A stretch of 64,000 nucleotides of DNA from Bombella mellum (GTDB lineage Bacteria > Pseudomonadota > Alphaproteobacteria > Acetobacterales > Acetobacteraceae): NCBI RefSeq assembly GCF_014048465.1, contig NZ_PDLY01000002.1, positions 62,001 through 126,000 of the forward strand. The letters are read 5' to 3'. The notes beneath the pieces were generated by a model, which saw nothing but the letters and a program-made list of their open reading frames with translations, searched no databases and was not told where the DNA came from. Positions 58,000 through 64,000 of the stretch are shown here, piece after piece. The stretch's first letter is position 1. Each line of letters opens with the position of its first letter. Position numbers and translations under genes: made by a program.

Positions 58000-58817
58000 C
58001 AGAAACTCCCCAGAATGATGTCGATCAGCACGTTGATGACCAGAATGGACATGATGCCCCGCGAGAATCCCCTCGGCATGAATGTCGTCAGATTGTCGTC
58101 CGCCGTCACGTCCATGCCAGAAAGACAGCAGCACAGACCGACACTCGCTCCGCTGAGAAGAAATTTCAGGGGAATGCCAAGATAATCCCCCGGCTCCATG
58201 CTGTTGACGACCTCAAAGATGAAAGACCAGATCGACGTGGTCACGATCCCTTTCATCCAGCAGGCGACGTACCCCATGGCCAGAGCGATCACGCTGAAGA
58301 TGGTCCCCAGCGTAAAACCGCTGACCGTCGTCGCAATGGTCCGTGGCACGACAAAAACCAGAAATGGATCGATTCCCATCCCTGTCAGTATCTTGAGCCG
58401 TCCGCCTGTGGTCAGGTTCCCCATTTCCGTCAGCATCAACATTCCAGAACGCCCAAGCAGGATGACACCAACAAGAATGGGTGCAATTTCCCGCAGCAGG
58501 ACGCTGGAAATCAGGCTTCCCGTCATCTGGGACATGCCTGCGAACCCCAGCCAGTAAACGGCCTGCGAGACAAGACCAAGCCCCGTGATGACGGCCACGA
58601 CAACGACACTGAAAAAACCGCTACCAACGAGCTGACGCAGGTTCCGCCGGAATTCGATGATGACCGTCCTGCGCCATGCGCTGGGATGTAATGTTTCAAA
58701 CAGAACTCCCCAGGCCGCTCCAATCATGATCAGAAAGAAGCGGGGCTGGGACCGGGAAAAACGTCCCAGTATGGCCAGCCCGCTGTTGATGATGGCAAAA
58801 CGCTCGAAAAAATTCAT
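57999..58817 (-). CDS. MlaE-like ABC permease
   Basis: 272 residues with about five or six membrane segments. Contains the MlaE/YrbE core GFAGMSQMTGSLISSVLLREIAPILVG, represented here by REIAPILVGVILLGRSG, and TEMGNLTTGGRLKILTGMGIDP, typical of MCE permeases. It forms the dimeric membrane channel for lipid. Overlaps the upstream cyclase-like gene (ATGA) and the downstream ATPase-like gene. Confidence 0.92.
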   Translation of the reverse strand: MNFFERFAIINSGLAILGRFSRSQPRFFLIMIGAAWGVLFETLHPSAWRRTVIIEFRRNLRQLVGSGFFSVVVVAVITGLGLVSQAVYWLGFAGMSQMTGSLISSVLLREIAPILVGVILLGRSGMLMLTEMGNLTTGGRLKILTGMGIDPFLVFVVPRTIATTVSGFTLGTIFSVIALAMGYVACWMKGIVTTSIWSFIFEVVNSMEPGDYLGIPLKFLLSGASVGLCCCLSGMDVTADDNLTTFMPRGFSRGIMSILVINVLIDIILGSF

Positions 58818-61177
58818 GCGTTCCCTGCCACGGCGGTCTCGCTCCTGCCCGCCAGAATATAGCTGTTGGAAATGCCATTATTGGGCAGGAAGAACTCACC
58901 CCTCAGACGGAACAGGAACGCTCCCTGCAATGTCTGGTAGGCCCGCTCGGAAACCTGTATCTGTCCACCGTCAGGGGCATTGTGAGCAAGAGCTTCGGCC
59001 ATTGTCAGGCCCTCACCCCACAGGTTGAAGATGTCGTTGTTCTCTCCAAAATAGGCAATGAGAACCGGTCCGACATCAATGCCAATGCGGAACATGAGCT
59101 GCGTGTTCATCTGGGAAATGATCATGAGACAAGCCTCACGAATCCCGATGGCCGCTTCTGCCAGATGAACAGCCCCTTCCGCATCCACATTCTGGGAGCA
59201 GCTTCCCAGAAAAATGAACCGGTTACCTGCCACCTGCGCCGAGAACAGGCCCCGCTCCTTCGCAATGCCTTCAATCTTGCTCACAAGCTCGGCCACCAGC
59301 TCCAGCATGGCCTGAGCCGTGTCCTTATTGGAAGAATAGGACTCAGAGAATTCCAGAACCATGATGGGCACAGTTGGATAAAGACCTGCGGCTGGCCTGC
59401 TGTCCCCATCATGCTCTTCCGGCTGAAGCAGAAAACCTTCCACGACCCGCATCTGTGGCCTCGACTGATGAACCGCAGACGGCACAGGCACCTGCCCCGG
59501 CTGCTGGGAGGCCTGCTTCCTTTCCTCTTCCTGCACATACCCGAAGCGGACCGCCAAGACGGAGGCAATCAGCATGATCACCCGATCCGCCTCACCCAGC
59601 TGATATGGGTCCTCCAGCATGATGGCCCCAACAGGACGGTGTTCTTCCATCACGGGCAGAAAAAACAGATGTCGGGAACCGATCATCCGCATGAAAACAC
59701 GCTGCACGCTCTGAAAACGCTGATCTTCCTCAGCGTTGGGTAGGTCAATCACATGACCGCCGTCCAGACACTCAAACAGGCCGGGATGCCCTGTCCGGGT
59801 CAGCTCCATCCCTGAACCATGAGCATCCCTGCCACGATCAAACATGTCCTCGCAGAGAAGCCTGTCACCATCGGAAAGCAGACGCCATACGCTGGCCCGC
59901 CGGGCCGATGCCCGCTCCGCAAGTGCTTCACTGAAATATGGCTGCTCACGTCCGGAATTCAGAAGACCTTCAGTGTTGGTGATCCTGAGGAGGACAACAT
60001 TATCCTCCTTCTTCTTCTCCGCTACGGCCGTCAGGTCTTTCTGGAGTTTCACGACCCGCCGCCCCTGATAGATCAGCCCCATCGCAAGCACCAGAGCCAG
60101 CCCGACGATGATGATGGAAAAGTAAACCGCCTGTTTCTGCACCGCATGTGTGAAGCTGGCAAAGTCACTCTCAGGTGCATTCAGCAGCAGAACCCAGGAC
60201 CGCTTGGCCAAAGGCATAGCCGAGGCAATTGTGACATAGCTCTCGCCCCGAGCCTTCACCATGCCCGTTCCATCTCCCATGATGCGGAACACATTGAGGG
60301 CCTTGACGAAAACCGGCTGGGTTTTTGGATCAAGATGCACATTGGTGGCATCAAAGCCGGGCTTGCCAATATCCATCATGTTATGACCAGCAATGACATG
60401 CCCGCTCAGATCCACAATCACGGCCTGCCCGCTCTTCCCAACCTTCAGGCTATTGACGAATCTCGTCAGCTGATTCAGCGAGATGCTGATGGCGAACACG
60501 ATATGATGCCCGTCCAATGTCCGGAAGGCCATCGAAGCCGTCACGATGAACTGGCGTGTCGAAAGATAAGGATACGGGTCTGTCCAGAACAGGCGGTGAT
60601 CTGGCGCACGATCCTCAAAACGGAGTGCTCCCTTGTACCAGGGACGCAGACGGGGATCATAACCCTCTGCTGACAGACGGTCCGTGGAAATGAACCGGCC
60701 ATCCTTGTCGGTGATCCTGTGCCGGTAATAGGGAGCACCATCCTCCTGCTGGAGTGTCGTCTCCTCATATTCCCCTTCCCGACGGGTGGACATCCAGAAA
60801 TGTCCCTGATCATCCGCCAGGTAGAAACTGTCCACATGGGGCATCCCCCGGAGAACGGAACGCCCAAGAGCCATGAAGTTGTCAGCATTGACTTTCATGT
60901 CATTACCGGCAAGCAGGCCACTGGCCATGAAGGAAATGCCCGTTGCCGGTGACAGGTAGTGACTGACTTCTTCCGTGATATACCGCTGCTGGCTTCTGAG
61001 CAGATTCCGTGAGAGGGTGATCGCCCCTTCCCGCATGGTCCGATAAGTATACAGAGTGACGATGGCGATGGTCACGATGACCAGAATCACGCCCAGAATT
61101 GGCCCGATGAACTGGAAGAGCTGCCACCTTCGTCCTGTCGTATCAATGGCAGGATTGATGATCTCATCTGTCGCCAA
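58814..61177 (-). CDS. dCache-type membrane sensor with degenerate class III cyclase domain
   Basis: 787 residues. A first membrane segment at 23-45, periplasmic double-Cache domain (about 50-345, with DPRLRPWYKGA), second membrane segment at about 346-372, a GAF-like cytosolic part, then a class III nucleotide cyclase fold (about 620-785; RIGIDVGPVLIAYFG and WGEGLTMAEAL). Both metal aspartates are missing: the first stretch is LEFSESYS in place of FADIxGFT, and GD is GN (QVAGNRF). So a signalling or scaffold pseudo-enzyme is likely. TTG start at 61177; no better start is visible. First gene of the MCE operon. Confidence 0.75.
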   Translation of the reverse strand: MATDEIINPAIDTTGRRWQLFQFIGPILGVILVIVTIAIVTLYTYRTMREGAITLSRNLLRSQQRYITEEVSHYLSPATGISFMASGLLAGNDMKVNADNFMALGRSVLRGMPHVDSFYLADDQGHFWMSTRREGEYEETTLQQEDGAPYYRHRITDKDGRFISTDRLSAEGYDPRLRPWYKGALRFEDRAPDHRLFWTDPYPYLSTRQFIVTASMAFRTLDGHHIVFAISISLNQLTRFVNSLKVGKSGQAVIVDLSGHVIAGHNMMDIGKPGFDATNVHLDPKTQPVFVKALNVFRIMGDGTGMVKARGESYVTIASAMPLAKRSWVLLLNAPESDFASFTHAVQKQAVYFSIIIVGLALVLAMGLIYQGRRVVKLQKDLTAVAEKKKEDNVVLLRITNTEGLLNSGREQPYFSEALAERASARRASVWRLLSDGDRLLCEDMFDRGRDAHGSGMELTRTGHPGLFECLDGGHVIDLPNAEEDQRFQSVQRVFMRMIGSRHLFFLPVMEEHRPVGAIMLEDPYQLGEADRVIMLIASVLAVRFGYVQEEERKQASQQPGQVPVPSAVHQSRPQMRVVEGFLLQPEEHDGDSRPAAGLYPTVPIMVLEFSESYSSNKDTAQAMLELVAELVSKIEGIAKERGLFSAQVAGNRFIFLGSCSQNVDAEGAVHLAEAAIGIREACLMIISQMNTQLMFRIGIDVGPVLIAYFGENNDIFNLWGEGLTMAEALAHNAPDGGQIQVSERAYQTLQGAFLFRLRGEFFLPNNGISNSYILAGRSETAVAGNA

Positions 61178-61276
61178 GGCTTCAAAATCCCCTTTGGTCG
61201 TCTGGTATCCTGGAATGATACCTTGTATCCCATGCTGAAATAGGGCGAAGTTCTCTTTCCCTTATTCACCACTATC

Positions 61277-62137
61277 ATGCGGACAATGATGAAGCGCAAC
61301 CATCTTTTACGCCGTGCTGTCATTTCATTAACAGGGAGTGAACGTACCAGCTTTCTGAATGGCCTCATAACCGGTGATGCCCAGTCCCTCCCGGTCAACA
61401 GCACCTGCTGGACGGCCATGCTCAATGCGCAGGGCCGCATCCAGACACTGTTTTTTCTCTGGAAGACGGAAACGTCTCTCCTGTTGGACCTGCCTGAGAA
61501 TCAGGTCGACTCTTTCATGAAATCCCTGCGCCGTTTCAGGCTGCGTGCCGACGTGCAGATCGAGCGGCTGGATCATCTCGTCCTGACGGGGGCTCCGGAC
61601 ATTCCTCCTCTAGAAAATGCCATCATTCAAGCAATGGACCCGCGCCATCCCGCCCTCGGGTGGCGGGCACTGGTCCCCGTCAGTTCTGGTGATGACAATG
61701 ATTTTTCAAAGGACCCTACCCTGCTGTCCCGTCGCCTGCTGATCGGCGTTCCGGATGATGAAGACATCATTATCGGTCAGACTCTGGTTCTGGAAGCCAA
61801 CATGGACCATCTCAACGGTGTCTCATGGACCAAAGGGTGCTATCTGGGACAAGAGGTTACGGCCCGTACCCATTACCGGGGTCTTATTAAGAAACGGATA
61901 TTGCCTGTCGTTTCAGTCACCGGGCAAACCCTGCCTGATGGCGGTACCGTGACACTGAACGGCCAGGACGTAGGAGAGCTAAGATCTCGTGAAGGTCAGC
62001 GTGGTCTGGCTCTGCTCCATCGCAAGGCCTGGTCTACCGAAGCGGAACTGATGCTGGGCGATCAGCCCATCAGACTGGACTGGCCAGACTGGCTTCCCAA
62101 AAATGATAGTAGTGAAGAAGGTCAGCAACCGACATGA
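61277..62137 (+). CDS. ygfZ: YgfZ-family folate-binding protein (Fe-S cluster related)
   Basis: 286 residues related to the GcvT fold. Signature TKGCYLGQEV with its conserved cysteine, and N-terminal LTGSERTSFLNGLITGD. YgfZ/IBA57 proteins use tetrahydrofolate to help [Fe-S] enzymes such as MiaB (family knowledge). Divergent from the MCE operon with 99 bases between; overlaps hisI by four bases. Start at 61277 or at ATG 61286 or 61289; no strong ribosome site separates them. Confidence 0.9.
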   Translation: MRTMMKRNHLLRRAVISLTGSERTSFLNGLITGDAQSLPVNSTCWTAMLNAQGRIQTLFFLWKTETSLLLDLPENQVDSFMKSLRRFRLRADVQIERLDHLVLTGAPDIPPLENAIIQAMDPRHPALGWRALVPVSSGDDNDFSKDPTLLSRRLLIGVPDDEDIIIGQTLVLEANMDHLNGVSWTKGCYLGQEVTARTHYRGLIKKRILPVVSVTGQTLPDGGTVTLNGQDVGELRSREGQRGLALLHRKAWSTEAELMLGDQPIRLDWPDWLPKNDSSEEGQQPT

Positions 62138-62556
62138 CGTGGACTCCCTTACCGATAACGGCACTGCACACCCTGCTGAATATGGTACAGTTCAACGAGC
62201 ATGGTCTGATCAGTGCCATTGCACAGGACAGTGAAGGGCATGTCCTCATGCTGGCCTGGATGAACAGGGAGGCCCTGACCGAAACCTTGCAGACTGGTCG
62301 GGTCTGCTATTATTCCCGCAGCCGTAAGAAGCTCTGGCGTAAAGGAGAAATTTCCGGTCAGGAACAGCATCTTCTGGCAGCAGCCTTGGACTGTGATGCA
62401 GACTGCCTGCTTCTGACTGTCCAGCAGAAAGGAGTGGCCTGCCATACTGGCCGTCGCAGCTGCTTCTACAAGAGCATCACTCCGTCCGGTCTCGTCAGCC
62501 TGACTGAACCGGACATTCAGCCAGAATACCTTTACGGAAAGGATGTATCAGCCTGA
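62134..62556 (+). CDS. hisI: phosphoribosyl-AMP cyclohydrolase
   Basis: Third step of histidine synthesis. 140 residues with MLAWMNREAL, YYSRSRKKLWRKGE and the zinc segment DCDADCLLL...ACHTGRRSCFY. No HisE domain is fused. ATGA overlap with ygfZ. Separate from any other his gene in the window. Confidence 0.95.
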   Translation: MTWTPLPITALHTLLNMVQFNEHGLISAIAQDSEGHVLMLAWMNREALTETLQTGRVCYYSRSRKKLWRKGEISGQEQHLLAAALDCDADCLLLTVQQKGVACHTGRRSCFYKSITPSGLVSLTEPDIQPEYLYGKDVSA

Positions 62557-62559
62557 CAG

Positions 62560-62594
62560 AAAAATCCCCCTTCCATACATCCGATGAAAGGGGG
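62560..62594 (-). terminator. intrinsic terminator downstream of fghA
   Basis: On the minus strand a stem CCCCCTT / AAGGGGG (plus 62566-62572 and 62588-62594) is followed by ATTTTT. It ends the formaldehyde operon; its plus-strand T-run is absent, so hisI termination is unclear. Confidence 0.7.
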
Positions 62595-62611
62595 ACTCTC
62601 CCGAAACTGGG

Positions 62612-63463
62612 TCAGGACAAGCCTTCAGCGTGATGCTTCAGATGATCCTGTATGAAACTCTGTACGAACCAGTAAGAATGATCATATCCCTTGTGACGGC
62701 GTAGGCATAAGGACTGTCCGGCCTCCCGCGCTGCTTTTTCCAGAGCGTCCGGACACAGACGGTCAAGGAATTCATCATCAAGGCCCTGATCAATCAGCAG
62801 CGTTCCGGGATGGGTACGCCCACCCTTCAGAAGAAGACATGGGTCATATTGTCCCCACTCCGCCTCATGGCCACCAAAATAGCTGGACGTTACTTTCTGC
62901 CCCCAGTCCACCTGTGAAGGTGCTGCAATGGGAGCAAAGGCGGAAACGGTCGTCCAAGCGTCGGCATCACCCAGTGCGACTGAAAGTGCTCCCATACCCC
63001 CCATTGAATGCCCCATGATGCCTCGTTTTTCTGTCCTGACGGGACAATGTTTTTCTATGAGAGCGGGCAGTTCATGGCGGACATATGATCCCATGCGATA
63101 ATGGGCTGCCCATGGGTCTGCAGTGGCATCAACATAATAGCCGGCCCCCGTCCCCAGATCATAGGACGCATCCTCGCCAGCCACATCCGCTCCTCTTGGG
63201 GAAGTATCCGGTGCCACCAGAGCCAATCCATGTTCAGCCGCATGACGGATGGCATTGCTTTTTATGAGGAACGTATCCTGATTGCAGGTCAGTCCAGCCA
63301 GAACATACACTGCCGGAACTGTCTGCCCGGCCAGTGCCTTCTCCGGAAGAAAGATGTTGACCCTTGCCGTCAGTCCAAGTGTCTCAGACCTGTGGGAGAG
63401 GAAGTGAACTTCCCCTCCACAGCAGGCATGACGCTCGATGAGTGTGAATGGCGATACTGTCAT
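62612..63463 (-). CDS. fghA: S-formylglutathione hydrolase
   Basis: Second step of glutathione-dependent formaldehyde detoxification: splits S-formylglutathione to formate and glutathione. 283 residues; nucleophile serine in GHSMGGMGAL, the catalytic histidine in KGYDHSYWF and the aspartate region around DQGLDDEFL. Esterase D family. It overlaps the dehydrogenase gene by ATGA, the usual frmA-frmB order. Confidence 0.94.
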   Translation of the reverse strand: MTVSPFTLIERHACCGGEVHFLSHRSETLGLTARVNIFLPEKALAGQTVPAVYVLAGLTCNQDTFLIKSNAIRHAAEHGLALVAPDTSPRGADVAGEDASYDLGTGAGYYVDATADPWAAHYRMGSYVRHELPALIEKHCPVRTEKRGIMGHSMGGMGALSVALGDADAWTTVSAFAPIAAPSQVDWGQKVTSSYFGGHEAEWGQYDPCLLLKGGRTHPGTLLIDQGLDDEFLDRLCPDALEKAAREAGQSLCLRRHKGYDHSYWFVQSFIQDHLKHHAEGLS

Positions 63464-64000
63464 AATGCGTAGTTCACGATATTACGGATGCCCTCACCCC
63501 GTGCCATCATGTCGAAGCCTTTGTTGATGTCATCCAGCTTCATCTCATGTGTGATGAGATCATCAATATTGATGCGACCTTCCATGTACCAGTCCACGAT
63601 TTTCGGAACATCCGTGCGACCACGGGCACCACCAAAAGCAGAACCGATCCAGCGGCGGCCCGTCACCAGCTGGAACGGACGCGTGCTGATTTCCTGCCCA
63701 GCACCAGCCACGCCGATCACGCAGGATACCCCCCAGCCACGATGGGCACTTTCCAGAGCCTGCCGCATCAGGGTCACGTTACCCACACATTCAAACGTGT
63801 AATCGGCTCCACCTCCGGTCAGTTCGATGAGATGACCGACCAGATCGCCATTCTCACCCAGATCTTTCGGATTGACGAAATCCGTCATGCCGAATTTCCG
63901 GGCAATGGCTGCCCGTTCAGGATTGATGTCGATGCCAATGATGCGGTTGGCACCAACCATTTTGGCCCCCTGGATGACATTCAGACCGATCCCACCAAGC
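63460..64000 (-). CDS. adhC: S-(hydroxymethyl)glutathione dehydrogenase / class III alcohol dehydrogenase (partial)
   Basis: Only the C-terminal 179 residues are in the window; the gene continues beyond 64000. The reading frame stays open to the edge with LGGIGLNVIQGAKMVGANRIIG, here recognised by the GGIGLNV cofactor loop and the IDINP motif, which are typical of class III ADH. The end GIRNIVNYAL is close to the family C-terminus. It oxidises the formaldehyde-glutathione adduct with NAD+, upstream of fghA. Confidence 0.92.
   Translation of the reverse strand, partial: LGGIGLNVIQGAKMVGANRIIGIDINPERAAIARKFGMTDFVNPKDLGENGDLVGHLIELTGGGADYTFECVGNVTLMRQALESAHRGWGVSCVIGVAGAGQEISTRPFQLVTGRRWIGSAFGGARGRTDVPKIVDWYMEGRINIDDLITHEMKLDDINKGFDMMARGEGIRNIVNYAL

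Overview
This window comes from an alphaproteobacterium, most likely an acetic acid bacterium (Acetobacteraceae). The evidence is the block dut-coaBC-ubiE / mutM-rpsT-dnaA-dnaN-recF-gyrB, the alphaproteobacterial style of the single-copy genes, a sphingolipid (serine palmitoyltransferase) locus, and moderate G+C as judged by eye. A Bombella/Saccharibacter-like genus would fit but cannot be fixed from sequence alone. The window is dense, ordinary chromosome: about 54 protein genes and one tRNA gene. I see no phage, IS element or CRISPR array.

Layout. 1-9.4 kb: short-chain dehydrogenase, glucokinase, class A acid phosphatase, tRNA-Cys, TolC-type outer membrane protein, valS, ilvD. 9.4-15.4 kb: msrA, then a leftward operon ubiE-coaBC-dut followed by an ABC permease (two fused halves) and its ATPase. 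15.4-29.9 kb: rightward mutM, rpsT, dnaA, dnaN, recF, gyrB, a DUF3108-like exported protein, glmU-glmS, and a CPA1 antiporter with a cyclic-nucleotide-binding tail. 30-32.6 kb: leftward POT-family transporter and alanine racemase.

32.9-45.7 kb is the most interesting part: a sphingolipid locus. Acyl-AMP/ACP ligase, dedicated ACP and serine palmitoyltransferase form one operon. Two leftward genes follow (a nucleotidyltransferase-like protein and a lipid/long-chain-base kinase). Next comes a tightly overlapping rightward operon: metallophosphoesterase, LptF-like and LptG-like permeases, a histidine-box lipid hydroxylase and a MobA-like nucleotidyltransferase. A stand-alone beta-propeller resembling the N-terminal domain of plant glucosamine inositolphosphorylceramide transferase, an inositol-monophosphatase-family enzyme and a secreted SYLF lipid-binding protein complete it. 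My reading is synthesis, hydroxylation, phosphorylation, head-group building and trans-envelope export of a sphingolipid. The head-group and export parts are inference.

45.8-54.3 kb: leftward fatty-acid synthesis block (fabD-fabG-acpP-fabF-mltG) preceded by a ferritin-like diiron protein, an M13 peptidase and a betaine-binding-type protein without a signal peptide. 54.4-55.4 kb: bioB. 55.5-61.2 kb: a leftward five-gene MCE/Mla-type lipid transport operon in which the ATPase subunit has lost its Walker A motif and the first gene is a Cache-domain membrane protein with a catalytically degenerate class III cyclase domain. 61.3-64 kb: ygfZ, hisI, and the glutathione-dependent formaldehyde pair (S-formylglutathione hydrolase and the 3' part of S-(hydroxymethyl)glutathione dehydrogenase), which runs off the window.
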